Below, piece after piece: positions 1 to 8,439 of a stretch of 64,000 bases of DNA. The notes under the pieces were generated by a model, which saw only the letters and a program-made list of their open reading frames with translations, ran no database searches and was not told the origin of the DNA. Each line of letters starts with the position of its first letter. Positions within the stretch are counted from its first letter, which is position 1. Location: the NCBI GenBank assembly GCA_046542355.1, contig JBKHBN010000004.1, forward strand, positions 1 to 64,000, read 5' to 3'. The translations under genes and the position numbers were made by a program. The DNA comes from UBA1672 sp046542355. GTDB taxonomy: Bacteria > Pseudomonadota > Alphaproteobacteria > Micavibrionales > Micavibrionaceae.

Positions 1-597
1 CTTGGCGAATTGACAAAAACCGCTTGGAGCCATGATGTGCAAGTGATGATCGAAGGCCCCGGCCATGTTCCCATGCATATGATTAAGGAGAATATGGATA
101 AGCAGCTCAAGGAATGCCATGAAGCGCCTTTTTATACACTCGGGCCTCTGACCACCGATATAGCGCCAGGCTATGATCACATTACAAGCGGCATCGGCGC
201 AGCCATGATTGGCTGGTACGGATGTGCGATGCTGTGCTATGTCACCCCGAAAGAGCATCTTGGCTTACCCAACCGCGATGACGTTAAAACCGGCGCTGTT
301 ACCTATAAGATCGCTGCCCATGCTGCAGATCTGGCGAAAGGCCACCCGGGTGCACAGTTTCGCGATGACGCGCTGAGCAAAGCACGCTTTGAGTTTCGCT
401 GGGAAGATCAGTTTAACCTTGGCCTTGACCCTGATACGGCGCGTAAAATGCATGATGAGACGCTGCCCGCAGCAGGGGCAAAAAAAGCGTCCTTTTGCTC
501 CATGTGCGGCCCGAAATTCTGCTCTATGAAAATCTCACAGGAGGTACGCGACTACGCAGCAAGCAACGAGGAAAAAGAGGAAGATAAGGTGGCTTAG
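1..597 (+). CDS. thiC: Phosphomethylpyrimidine synthase ThiC, C-terminal part
   Basis: This is the last 198 residues of ThiC, the radical-SAM enzyme that converts aminoimidazole ribotide into hydroxymethylpyrimidine phosphate in thiamine synthesis. The frame is open from base 1, so the N-terminal part lies outside the window. Visible family motifs are MIEGPGHVPMH, the TDIAPGYDHI stretch, and near the end SFCSMCGPKFCSM, whose C-x2-C-x4-C holds the [4Fe-4S] cluster. The tail after the cluster motif is short and acidic, as in other ThiC proteins. No terminator is evident in the short gap to the next, convergent gene. A TPP riboswitch, common upstream of thiC, would be outside the window. Confidence 0.96.
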   Translation, partial: LGELTKTAWSHDVQVMIEGPGHVPMHMIKENMDKQLKECHEAPFYTLGPLTTDIAPGYDHITSGIGAAMIGWYGCAMLCYVTPKEHLGLPNRDDVKTGAVTYKIAAHAADLAKGHPGAQFRDDALSKARFEFRWEDQFNLGLDPDTARKMHDETLPAAGAKKASFCSMCGPKFCSMKISQEVRDYAASNEEKEEDKVA

Positions 598-652
598 GCA
601 GAGGGGCTTGTGTAAAGCACCGCTCCAAAGACATATTTTATGAGCAGGCTAC

Positions 653-1273
653 CTAGTCTCCTTTTAATTTGCCTGCATAGTTTTTAAAGAAGTCTTTTTT
701 AACTTTTTCAAAGGCGCGCTCCTTCATCTCAAGCCCCTCGCGGATATTCTCAAGCACCGATAGCTCACGTTCATCCATATGCCCGTCCGCCGCCAGAATA
801 TAAAGTGAGGCAATGACAATTTGCTTTTTCGGGTTTTTGCCAAGAGTGGGCGCAATATTTTGCAGCTCGGTATTGATATCCGTTCCCTCTTCTACAAGAG
901 CATTGGCCGTGTTCCTGATTGTATCCTTGTCCATAGCCGTACCGGTAAGATGCTTGTACACGCGCGCAGTTTGCTCAATCTCGGCCTCATCAACATGTTT
1001 GTCTGCAATAATGATCGCCAGCATGCAGCGCAAAAGCCCCACAGAAAACACAGCGCCATCTCCGGCATGAATGCCCCGGCGATGATCGCCTACAGCACTG
1101 CCCAATGTTGCAAAAATACCGGCCACCATGATCCCCACACCAATCACGGTAATGGCCGCACCAAGAACAGGTAAACCGGAAAATTCGACCATTTCCATAG
1201 AATGCGCCGCTATGCACCCCAGGCCGATCACAAGCAACGCCATCCCCAAACTCAGAAGTTTAATGCCAATCAT
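653..1273 (-). CDS. Membrane-anchored TerB-like domain protein
   Basis: A 206-residue protein with two hydrophobic segments near the N-terminus (LLSLGMALLVIGLGCIAA and a second around VLGAAITVIGVGIMVAGIF) followed by a helical, cytosolic-looking domain. That domain carries IIADKHVDEAEIE and LAADGHMDERELSVL, the paired acidic helix motifs of TerB/DjlA-type domains. I chose the ATG preceded by AGGGG at good spacing; a start 13 codons upstream lacks a ribosome site. TerB-like domains are linked to metal binding and membrane stress complexes, but no ter genes are nearby, so the role is unknown. It stands alone, convergent with thiC. Confidence 0.6.
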   Translation of the reverse strand: MIGIKLLSLGMALLVIGLGCIAAHSMEMVEFSGLPVLGAAITVIGVGIMVAGIFATLGSAVGDHRRGIHAGDGAVFSVGLLRCMLAIIIADKHVDEAEIEQTARVYKHLTGTAMDKDTIRNTANALVEEGTDINTELQNIAPTLGKNPKKQIVIASLYILAADGHMDERELSVLENIREGLEMKERAFEKVKKDFFKNYAGKLKGD

Positions 1274-1368
1274 AATAATGCCCCTTGCCTGTTCTTTAAA
1301 TAGACGACACACAGCCTAGCAGGGATCGCTCAGATTAGAAACCCACAAACAGGTGTTGCAGCAGGAAC

Positions 1369-2124
1369 TCAGGAAGCTTCAAGAGCATCCATATTTTCTG
1401 GAGCAAAAACATGGGTTCGAATGGGAAATGCATTTTTGTCAAGTGAGTACAAAATAAAGGGCGTACCGTTCATATCTTTCGGAAGGTATGCAGCCGCCTC
1501 CGTAGCCTTAAAGCGTGCAGCCGCCGCCGCAAATTCATCTGCAAGGGGAATATTCTCGAAATTACGTGCTACGTGTCTGATTTTTGGATCACATCCAAGT
1601 TCAGATTGTTTTATAATAGAGCCTTTGAAACGGTGATATAAAAGGGTTCTTAATAATGAGGATTGTGGCTTTGTTCTTTTGGGGGAAACATTCTTTTGTT
1701 TTCTCTTAGTCCGGCGCGCTATTTTTTGAGTTCTTTCATTCATGGCTGCAAGGGCCGCCAAAGAAGGACAAGGGTCAACGGCCTGTCTTGAAAGGTGTTT
1801 TTGTCTATTAAGTGTCCCCTTTAACGATTGGCAATCTGTTGTGAGCTCAACGACCCGGCGATCTTGCACGGCTTGTAGCGTCAGCACTGCGGCGCATAAC
1901 TCAGCTAATTCACTACCATTTAGATTAAGGGACCTCAGATCAAAGCCAAGAGCAAAAAGGGGGTGATAATCATCTCGTGCGTCAAATATAACGCCTGCGG
2001 CTCCCTTCCTATTTCTTCCTACATCGTAAGCGCCATCTACCCAAACTTTATAGCATCCACTTGGCGGGGTAATGTCAATGTCAATGTTATGCAAGGGGAC
2101 ATAGCCCTCATGCTCTATACGCAT
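1369..2124 (-). CDS. RNase H-like protein with a basic insertion
   Basis: A 251-residue protein whose conserved points match RNase HI: D30 in VWVDGAY, E72 in NGSELAEL, D97 in TTDCQS, H184 and D196 in the HVARNF...LADEFA stretch. All four acidic metal ligands and the catalytic-loop histidine are therefore present. Between D97 and H184 lies a long insert rich in lysine and arginine (about residues 130-155), absent from RNase HI and likely to bind nucleic acid. GGAGAAATT precedes the ATG. It could cleave RNA in RNA-DNA hybrids or act on another structured substrate. PhoH, an RNA-associated ATPase, is encoded just upstream on the same strand, 95 bases away. Confidence 0.6.
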   Translation of the reverse strand: MRIEHEGYVPLHNIDIDITPPSGCYKVWVDGAYDVGRNRKGAAGVIFDARDDYHPLFALGFDLRSLNLNGSELAELCAAVLTLQAVQDRRVVELTTDCQSLKGTLNRQKHLSRQAVDPCPSLAALAAMNERTQKIARRTKRKQKNVSPKRTKPQSSLLRTLLYHRFKGSIIKQSELGCDPKIRHVARNFENIPLADEFAAAAARFKATEAAAYLPKDMNGTPFILYSLDKNAFPIRTHVFAPENMDALEAS

Positions 2125-2219
2125 AATTTCTCCGTTCCTAAACCGTTAACGCGGGTGAAGATAAACGATACGGCGCAATATGTAAAGAAAAAACCTTGGA
2201 AACGCAAAGCCTGCCGTTA

Positions 2220-2969
2220 TTACAAAACCCTAAGCATATCGGCAACAAGTGGATGGCGGACAATATCACCGTCATGGAGCCGGCACACAGCCACATTGCC
2301 AAGCGCATCCAAACGCTCTGAAATTTGCGCCAGGCCAGACACGCCCTCGAGCAAATCGGATTGATCCGGGTCACCTGTGACCACCATCGTGGAATGCCAC
2401 CCAAGGCGCGAGAGGATCATTTTGAGCTGTCCATAGGTACAGTTTTGCGCCTCGTCAATGACAACAAACGCATTATTGAGCGTGCGCCCGCGCATAAAAC
2501 CGATAGGAGCAATCTCGATTGTGCCATCCTCAAGAAGCTGACGAACGCGCTTTCCTCCAAGACGATCTCCAAGCGAGTCATAGAGAGGCCGCAGATAAGG
2601 CGCCATTTTTTCCTGCATATCTCCGGGCAGATATCCTAGTGATTCTCCGGCCTCCATTGCAGGGCGCGAGAGGATAATGCGCTCAACTTCGCCTTTTTCT
2701 AAAGACTCTACCGCGCTGGCAATCGCCAGATAGGTTTTGCCTGTACCGGCAGGGCCGATAGCCATGGTGAGGCTGTAATCCTTGATGGATTGCAAGAGAA
2801 CGGCCTGCCCCTCCGAGCGTGGTTTGATATTTTTGACATAGCGCTTGTCTCTGCGGCCATCAATTTCGGTATCTAAAGGATGCCAGCTATCCTGATTGAA
2901 GGAAGAAGGGTGGACTACATTTTCCTTATACGAAGCGTGAGGGCGGTTCTTACGTGATTTTTTTGCCAT
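2220..2969 (-). CDS. phoH: PhoH family ATPase
   Basis: A 249-residue single-domain P-loop ATPase of the PhoH family. The Walker A motif GPAGTGKT is at residues 72-79 and the Walker B region reads VVIDEAQNCT; the SRPAMEAGESLGYLPGDMQEKM family signature lies between. PhoH proteins are predicted RNA helicases or RNA-metabolism ATPases. This form has no PIN domain and is not next to ybeY, so it is probably the second, stand-alone paralogue seen in many alphaproteobacteria. The start follows AGGAGAATACGCC; a longer frame exists but without a ribosome site. The N-terminus is lysine-rich and likely disordered. Confidence 0.88.
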   Translation of the reverse strand: MAKKSRKNRPHASYKENVVHPSSFNQDSWHPLDTEIDGRRDKRYVKNIKPRSEGQAVLLQSIKDYSLTMAIGPAGTGKTYLAIASAVESLEKGEVERIILSRPAMEAGESLGYLPGDMQEKMAPYLRPLYDSLGDRLGGKRVRQLLEDGTIEIAPIGFMRGRTLNNAFVVIDEAQNCTYGQLKMILSRLGWHSTMVVTGDPDQSDLLEGVSGLAQISERLDALGNVAVCRLHDGDIVRHPLVADMLRVL

Positions 2970-3324
2970 GGCGTATTCTCCTGGGCACGGGTGAGGAAAA
3001 GGGAGATATTGACTTTTGCCAGAGAACATCGCGCGCGCAGGCGCAAACTGTTACGTGCAGGCAAAACAAAGAATTTGAAGAGGAGGAGGGATGTTTTAAG
3101 CAGGGCGTTGCGAAAGAGTAAAACCAGCCCTGTAACCCCGCGGGATTTGATAATATCAAAAAAGGAAAATATTTGATAAGACTCATTCACAGGCAAATAA
3201 TAACATAAATTTACCGTAATGCAGCATGTTTTTATGATAAGAACTATCCAAAGCTGTGAAAAAGTGTGTAAAATGAAAGAAGAAGGATATTAGCTAGCCT
3301 CTTGGTAAGAAACAGGAACATCGT
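2970..3324. other. Intergenic region between divergent phoH and a secreted-protein gene
   Basis: I see no convincing gene here. Open frames on the minus strand run through it into phoH but have no ribosome site or family resemblance. A perfect dyad, TTTGATA-A-TATCAAA, lies at 3146-3160, and a further TTTGATA follows at 3172-3178; these could be operator half-sites. The plus strand near 3080-3092 is purine-rich (GAGGAGGAGGG) followed by ATG-TTT-TAA, which is too short to call a peptide. Promoters for both flanking genes are expected here but none matches consensus well enough to place. Confidence 0.3.
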
Positions 3325-3777
3325 ATGTGTAAGCAATCAGCATTTATAGCCGTTATTATATTTCTTTTTTCGCTTTTTGTAGGAGTGCACAGCATTTACG
3401 CGCAATATACAACCCGTTCCTCAAGAGGAAATCCACCCGTCGATACAACGCAACTTTGCTCCAGAAATGATATAAGCGCGATCAATAGCTTTGATAGAAA
3501 GGCCAAATCATACGTAAAGAAATTTGGTGAAGTTATGGATATGATCGAGTCATCCGGCCTTGCGGAAGAAGAACCCGGAACCAGAATACCTAGAGAGAAG
3601 GCAAATACAGCAAGACGAATAGAAAAGAACATGGAAAATGTATTTGGTTTCTTTTTATCGGAAGAATATCAGGAAATGCGAGAGGTTTATGAACGTTGCG
3701 GCATGGAAATTCCCAGAGCAAAAATAGAACCGTCATTCTGGACGCCCGAAAACATCAGTGAGATGATATCAGAGTAA
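3325..3777 (+). CDS. Small exported protein of unknown function
   Basis: A 150-residue protein I do not recognise. It begins with a clear signal peptide, hydrophobic core AVIIFLFSLFVGV and a likely cleavage site after SIYA (residue 26). The mature part is charged and mainly helical, with only two cysteines (C45 and C125), which could form a disulfide in the periplasm. AGGAACATCGT precedes the ATG. It is divergent from phoH and followed by an independent gene, so context says little. A weak AAAAGT-tgc-ACTTTT hairpin follows about 40 bases after the stop. Confidence 0.7.
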   Translation: MCKQSAFIAVIIFLFSLFVGVHSIYAQYTTRSSRGNPPVDTTQLCSRNDISAINSFDRKAKSYVKKFGEVMDMIESSGLAEEEPGTRIPREKANTARRIEKNMENVFGFFLSEEYQEMREVYERCGMEIPRAKIEPSFWTPENISEMISE

Positions 3778-3867
3778 AAATAATGTTTGGCGATTTTTTG
3801 TCCCAAAAGTTGCACTTTTATCAAAACATATGTAGCGTTACCCCTTATTTTCTAAAAGGTGAGGACA

Positions 3868-5079
3868 ATGAACGTAACATATCAGGATGTATTGCAGGCT
3901 AGAGACAAGATAAAAGACTCCATCATACTTACACCAACGGTCAAAGCCACAAGGTTGTCTTTACATCTGGGCATTGATCTGTATTTGAAGCTCGAAAATC
4001 TACAGCACACAAGTGCGTTTAAAGCGCGCGGTGCACTCAATAAGCTACTATCTTTGAGCAAGGAACAGCGTAAGAAAGGTGTGATCGCCTGTAGCGCGGG
4101 TAATCATGCGCAAGGCGTCGCCTATAATGCGACGCGTCTTGGAATTCCTTCAACAATCGTCATGCCGAAATTAACGCCCTTTAACAAGGTCAAGCGTACC
4201 GAGGATTTTGGCGCTAAAGTGATTCTATACGGGAGCGGCTTTGATGAATCCGTCGGCGAGACCATGCGCCTTGCCAAGGAAAATGATCTGGCTTTTATTC
4301 ACCCTTTTGATGATGCGGCTGTCGTAGCGGGACAAGGCACGCTTGGCCTTGAAATGCTGGAGCAACAGCCCGATCTTGATTGCGTTGTGGTTCCCATTGG
4401 CGGAGGCGGCATGATTGCCGGTGTGGCAACGGCCATTAAAGGCATTAATCCCGAAATAGAAGTTATTGGCGCACAAGCCCAGAATTTTGATGCCATGTTG
4501 GCAAAAAAGGAAAACCGGCCATTCACCGGAGGGGATTTAACAATCGCCGAAGGCATCGCCGTCAGGGAGCCCTCAGACAATGATTTTGTAATCATCGACA
4601 AGCTGGTTGATAAAATATTCACAGCCAGCGAAAGAGAAATCGAAATTGCTATATATAATTTTCTAAATGACGAAAAGCTTGTGGCAGAAGGCGCAGCCGG
4701 AGCAGGGCTGGCAGTTATTAAAAAGAATATCGACTATTTCAAGGGCAAAAAAGTTGGTCTGGTGTTATGCGGCGGCAATATCGATTCTCGCATGCTCTCA
4801 ACACTGATCTTGCGCGGCTTGATTCGAGAAGGGCGCATCACGCGCCTGACCTTTGAGATCGATGATACCCCCGGTCAGCTCTCGGACATCTCCCGTATTA
4901 TCGGCACTGCGGGCGCTAATGTGATAGAGGTGATTCACCAGCGCATGATGCAAACTGTATCCCTCAAACGCGCAGAACTGGAAGTCGTGATAGAAGCGCG
5001 CGACCGCCTTCACGTTGATGAGATCATTTCCGTTTTGGAAAGCTCCGGCTTTACAGTGAACGCATCACGTGATGTTTAA
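3868..5079 (+). CDS. ilvA: Threonine ammonia-lyase with ACT domain
   Basis: A 403-residue PLP enzyme that deaminates threonine to 2-oxobutyrate, the first step to isoleucine. The PLP lysine is K52 in SAFKARGA, the phosphate-binding glycine loop is VVPIGGGGMIAG, and a single ACT domain occupies roughly the last 75 residues (LTFEIDDTPGQLSDISRI). This matches the medium form, shorter than the 500-residue biosynthetic IlvA with two ACT domains. AAAGGTGAGG lies just before the chosen ATG; a GTG three codons earlier is inside that site. The gene is monocistronic and nearly touches the convergent Zur-like gene. A catabolic TdcB-like role is the alternative. Confidence 0.9.
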   Translation: MNVTYQDVLQARDKIKDSIILTPTVKATRLSLHLGIDLYLKLENLQHTSAFKARGALNKLLSLSKEQRKKGVIACSAGNHAQGVAYNATRLGIPSTIVMPKLTPFNKVKRTEDFGAKVILYGSGFDESVGETMRLAKENDLAFIHPFDDAAVVAGQGTLGLEMLEQQPDLDCVVVPIGGGGMIAGVATAIKGINPEIEVIGAQAQNFDAMLAKKENRPFTGGDLTIAEGIAVREPSDNDFVIIDKLVDKIFTASEREIEIAIYNFLNDEKLVAEGAAGAGLAVIKKNIDYFKGKKVGLVLCGGNIDSRMLSTLILRGLIREGRITRLTFEIDDTPGQLSDISRIIGTAGANVIEVIHQRMMQTVSLKRAELEVVIEARDRLHVDEIISVLESSGFTVNASRDV

Positions 5080-5087
5080 GGATAATT

Positions 5088-5537
5088 TTATTGAGGGTTT
5101 ATGGCGTTGGCCTTGGAGCAGCGCGAACAAAGTCCGTTTACCTCAAAATTCCAGTACTCGGGCTTAAATGCTGCCGATAAGATTTTTTTGTCCAAAGACG
5201 GAGGTATAGTGCACAAATGCACATCTTCAACCCTGCCACACTCTTTGCAAATCAGGAATTGCGAGCCCGTATGTTTATGATCTGTAGTGCAGGGCACGTA
5301 GGCATTCAGGGACTCAATGCGGTGGATAAAGCCGTGTTGTGTAAGGAAATCAAGAGCCCGATAGGCGGTGGGCGGTTTAGGGTTATCCAGATGTTTCCCT
5401 AGTTTATTCAACACATCATAGGCAGTAACAGGCTTTTTTTCACCAAGCACAATCTCGTACGCATGCACCCGCGGCGCTGTAATACGCAAACGGTTCTTTC
5501 TGCAATAAAGCTCAAAATCCCTGATAGCCCTCTTCAT
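5088..5537 (-). CDS. zur: Fur-family regulator, probably Zur
   Basis: A 149-residue Fur-family metal-responsive repressor. The N-terminal winged helix contains RITAPRVHAYEIV and PPTAYRALDFL; the C-terminal half holds the metal sites, with DHKHTGSQFLICKECG and two CxxC pairs (C97/C100 and C137/C140) for structural zinc. The AYDVLNKL and TAYRALDFL phrases are closer to Zur than to Fur or PerR. It is downstream of msrB on the same strand, 89 bases apart, so both could be read together. No zinc-uptake genes are in the window, so the zinc assignment rests on sequence alone. Confidence 0.8.
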   Translation of the reverse strand: MKRAIRDFELYCRKNRLRITAPRVHAYEIVLGEKKPVTAYDVLNKLGKHLDNPKPPTAYRALDFLTQHGFIHRIESLNAYVPCTTDHKHTGSQFLICKECGRVEDVHLCTIPPSLDKKILSAAFKPEYWNFEVNGLCSRCSKANAINPQ

Positions 5538-5626
5538 AGCGGCAAAGTATAAATGTAATCACACAAGATAGCTACCCAAAACGCTAGAAAAAACATAAAT
5601 ATTTAGGTAGCGTACTCATAAAATCT

Positions 5627-6175
5627 TCACTCAAAAAGGGACAGATATTCGCCATAACCCTCTTGTTCCAGATCGTCCTTGTGAATAAAACGCAAGGCCG
5701 CTGAATTGATACAATAACGCAAGCCCCCCTTATCTGTTGGCCCGTCTTCAAAGACATGCCCCAGATGTGAATCACTTCTGGTTGAGCGCACTTCCGTACG
5801 CGGGACAATCATTTTATGATCGGGCTTTTTGCTAAGTGCTTCCCCATCAATCGGCTGTGTGAAGCTTGGCCACCCGGTTCCTGAATCATATTTATCAAAG
5901 GAAGAAAAAAGAGGGTCTCCTGTCACAACATCGACATAGATGCCCGGTTTCTTGTTATCCCAGTATTCATTTTTGAATGCTGGTTCTGTTCCATCGTGCT
6001 GCGTGACGTAGCGCTGCATGTCGGTAAGATCTGCCATATTGATGTCCTGTAGTTGTTTGGGAGCTTGATGTGGTACTAATTGCAGCTCTGTATCCTGAGC
6101 CCTAACCGGTAAAAGGCTGATCGACACGGCGCCACCAAATACGGCCAGAGCGGAAAAAACCTTTAAATGTTTCAC
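5627..6175 (-). CDS. msrB: Exported methionine-R-sulfoxide reductase MsrB
   Basis: A 182-residue MsrB with an N-terminal signal peptide ending near LPVRAQD. The domain shows GIYVDVVTGDPLFSS, DSGTGWPSF, RSDSHLGHVF and the catalytic cysteine C155 in RYCINSAALRF. The two CxxC zinc motifs of many MsrB proteins are missing, so this is the zinc-free form. It should repair methionine-R-sulfoxide in periplasmic proteins. The first codon is GTG, followed directly by the signal peptide; no strong ribosome site is visible. The gene lies just upstream of the Zur-like gene. Confidence 0.93.
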   Translation of the reverse strand: MKHLKVFSALAVFGGAVSISLLPVRAQDTELQLVPHQAPKQLQDINMADLTDMQRYVTQHDGTEPAFKNEYWDNKKPGIYVDVVTGDPLFSSFDKYDSGTGWPSFTQPIDGEALSKKPDHKMIVPRTEVRSTRSDSHLGHVFEDGPTDKGGLRYCINSAALRFIHKDDLEQEGYGEYLSLFE

Positions 6176-6309
6176 TATATTTGGTATTTGAATTATTGAA
6201 CCTCACTGGGAAATGAAAATCGATGTCACAGTAAAATTCGCAGAGCCGCGGGAAAATGTTACATGATAAGGGATATATCCTGAACATATCTTCACCGCGA
6301 CTGCATTTT

Positions 6310-6342
6310 GTGCAATATGAATGTGCATATAGCGTGCAATAT
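6310..6342. repeat. Three GTGCA-type short repeats upstream of pyk
   Basis: GTGCAATAT occurs at 6310-6318 and again at 6334-6342, with a one-base-shorter copy, GTGCATAT, at 6323-6330. Starts are 13 and 11 bases apart, close to one helical turn. They lie in the 288-base gap between divergent msrB and pyk, about 120 bases before pyk, so they could bind a regulator on one face of the DNA. The rest of the gap shows no gene. Confidence 0.4.
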
Positions 6343-6463
6343 CAAAAGAATAAAAAACTGGATTTAAAAACCGCGTGCGTTTTGGGAAGAGACACTCTAG
6401 GATCTCTTCGAAGTGATAAGAATCAAAAAACAGATAAATATATTAAGGTGGAATAATAGCGAC

Positions 6464-7876
6464 ATGAAAAGGAACAGACAAACAAAAATCTTGGCAACCA
6501 TCGGACCTGCATCAAATAGCGAGGATATGATAGAAAGGCTGTTTCTTGCAGGAGTAGATGCGTTTCGTATGAATTTCTCACACGGCATACATGAAGATCA
6601 CAAAAAAGTATATGAGCGTATTCGTGCGGTAGAAAAGAAACACAATCACCCAATAGGTATTATTGCCGATATGCAAGGGCCAAAGCTGCGCATAGGCCGC
6701 TTTGAGAATGATTCTATCCCCTTAACAACCGGTCAGACATTTCGCTTTGATTCTGATGAAACGCCGGGCGATGAAACACGTGTATATCTGCCTCACCCCG
6801 AAGTTTTGAAGGCTATGGAAACAGGCAGTCATATATATCTTGACGATGGAAAGGTGCGCGTTGAAATAACAGGCAAGGGCGAGGGCTATCTTGATGGCGT
6901 TGTGCAATCAGGCAGCGCACTGAGCAACAATAAGGGTTTTAACATCCCAGGCGTTATACTGCCGATTCCGGCTTTAACGGAAAAAGACAGAATTGATCTT
7001 GAAGTTGCTCTTGAGCTGGGCGTTGATTGGATTGCCCAGAGCTTCGTACAAAAGCCGGAAGATGTTGTCGAAGCCAGAAAACTGATTGATGGCAGAGCCT
7101 CACTAATGGTCAAAATTGAAAAACCGTCTGCCTTGGAATATCTTGATGCGATAGTTGATCAGGCGGATAGCGTTATGCTCGCGCGCGGGGATCTGGGCGT
7201 TGAGATCCCGCCTGAAAAGGTTCCCGCTGTACAAAAGCATCTTGTTAAAACAGTGCGCAGCAAGGGAAAGCCTGTGGTTGTGGCAACACAAATGCTCGAA
7301 TCCATGATTGAAAATGCTCGCCCGACGCGCGCCGAAGCCTCTGACGTGGCAACAGCCGTATATGATGGCGCAGATTGCGTGATGCTTTCGGCAGAAACAG
7401 CCGCCGGGAAATATCCCGAACGCAGTGTCATGATGATGGATCGTATAACCAAATGCACGGAAGAAGACAGTGCCTATAAAGATATGATGGATATGACACG
7501 GCCAGATGCCGAGCGCGAGCGTTATAACGCCATCACAACAGCGGCTTACCACGTTGCAAAAGATACCGGCGCCAAGCTGATAGTCAATTACACAACAGGC
7601 GGCACAACCACATTGAGTACCGCGCGTCAGCGCCCTAAAATGCCGATTTTGTGCTTAACACCGAATTTGGGCGTAGCGCGCCGTCTGGCCATATCCTACG
7701 GGGTTCACGCGGTGCACGATGAACAGGAGGTGGATTTTTCCGCACCAAACCACGCCGCCGATATTGCAGAGGAAAAGAAATATGTCGAAAGCGGAGATTG
7801 CTTTGTGATGACGGCAGGCGTTCCCTTCGGTGTTGCCGGCTCAACCAATATCCTGCGCGTGGTTGAGGTGGAGTAG
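6464..7876 (+). CDS. pyk: Pyruvate kinase
   Basis: A 470-residue pyruvate kinase, which makes pyruvate and ATP from phosphoenolpyruvate. The N-terminus has the canonical TKILATIGPAS, then FRMNFSHG and ADMQGPKLRIG; the catalytic signature is SLMVKIEKPSAL; ARGDLGVEIP and MLSAETAAGKYP follow. Length and domain order are normal. The ATG just before the TIGPAS motif is preferred although its AGGTGG site is about 12 bases away; a GTG 17 codons upstream would add residues unlike the family. The gene stands alone. Confidence 0.96.
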   Translation: MKRNRQTKILATIGPASNSEDMIERLFLAGVDAFRMNFSHGIHEDHKKVYERIRAVEKKHNHPIGIIADMQGPKLRIGRFENDSIPLTTGQTFRFDSDETPGDETRVYLPHPEVLKAMETGSHIYLDDGKVRVEITGKGEGYLDGVVQSGSALSNNKGFNIPGVILPIPALTEKDRIDLEVALELGVDWIAQSFVQKPEDVVEARKLIDGRASLMVKIEKPSALEYLDAIVDQADSVMLARGDLGVEIPPEKVPAVQKHLVKTVRSKGKPVVVATQMLESMIENARPTRAEASDVATAVYDGADCVMLSAETAAGKYPERSVMMMDRITKCTEEDSAYKDMMDMTRPDAERERYNAITTAAYHVAKDTGAKLIVNYTTGGTTTLSTARQRPKMPILCLTPNLGVARRLAISYGVHAVHDEQEVDFSAPNHAADIAEEKKYVESGDCFVMTAGVPFGVAGSTNILRVVEVE

Positions 7877-7943
7877 GGCTCCACCGGAAACGCAAAGCCT
7901 TGCCAGGCATGTCTTGGGTTGTCCTGCAGCAAAGCCGCCATGA

Positions 7944-8318
7944 TCAGGCAGGGCTTGGCGCATTCCGATTATCTTTGTCATCCTCTATCCTAACCATATC
8001 GGCAGCATGGAGAATACAGGTAATAGGAAAGGGAGAATTTTTTCTAACACCATCAGGATCACCCCCAAACCATTTATCCTCTCGGGCCTCAGTGAGTGAG
8101 GTATGTTCCTTATTGAAAGTTGATAATCTTCTGGATATGTCATCGACGGTCTCAGAAGGAACTTTTTGCACGGAAATAAAACCTGATCCATCAGGATTTG
8201 AACGTGCGAGGAAAACACTTTGCAAAACGCTTGCACTTCGTAAAATATCTTCTGCATTACGACGAAACTCGGGTTTAGAAAAACATAACTCCACATCTCT
8301 TAAAGCAATTATTTTCAT
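7944..8318 (-). CDS. Small cytosolic protein of unknown function
   Basis: A 124-residue protein I do not recognise. It has no signal peptide or membrane segment. ACAGGAGAAATAAA gives a strong ribosome site, which is the best evidence that it is real. The sequence mixes strand-like (IIALRDVELCF, SVFLARS) and charged helical parts and ends in a polar tail. A perfect TATAAT-like element lies at 8387-8392 on its strand without a good -35 box. It sits between pyk and fabG with no functional hint. Confidence 0.6.
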   Translation of the reverse strand: MKIIALRDVELCFSKPEFRRNAEDILRSASVLQSVFLARSNPDGSGFISVQKVPSETVDDISRRLSTFNKEHTSLTEAREDKWFGGDPDGVRKNSPFPITCILHAADMVRIEDDKDNRNAPSPA

Positions 8319-8439
8319 TTTATTTCTCCTGTCTTTTTACGCCTTGTATTTATATGTGAATGAGGCAGGCTAGTACAAACAGAACTATTATATCAATTTT
8401 ATTTTAGTTTTGCTTATTTTGTACAAGGCAGGAGGAGAC

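Noticed and set aside
2915..3196. Minus-strand open frame of 93 codons overlapping the start of phoH
   Set aside because: No ribosome site, overlap with phoH, and a composition unlike a real protein.
6256..6456. Open frame of 66 codons between msrB and pyk
   Set aside because: No ribosome site, covers the repeat and promoter region of pyk, and resembles no family.
7895..7956. Ten-base inverted repeat AAGCCTTGCC/GGCAGGGCTT after pyk as a terminator
   Set aside because: The loop is over 40 bases, there is no T tract, and the right arm lies in the neighbouring gene.
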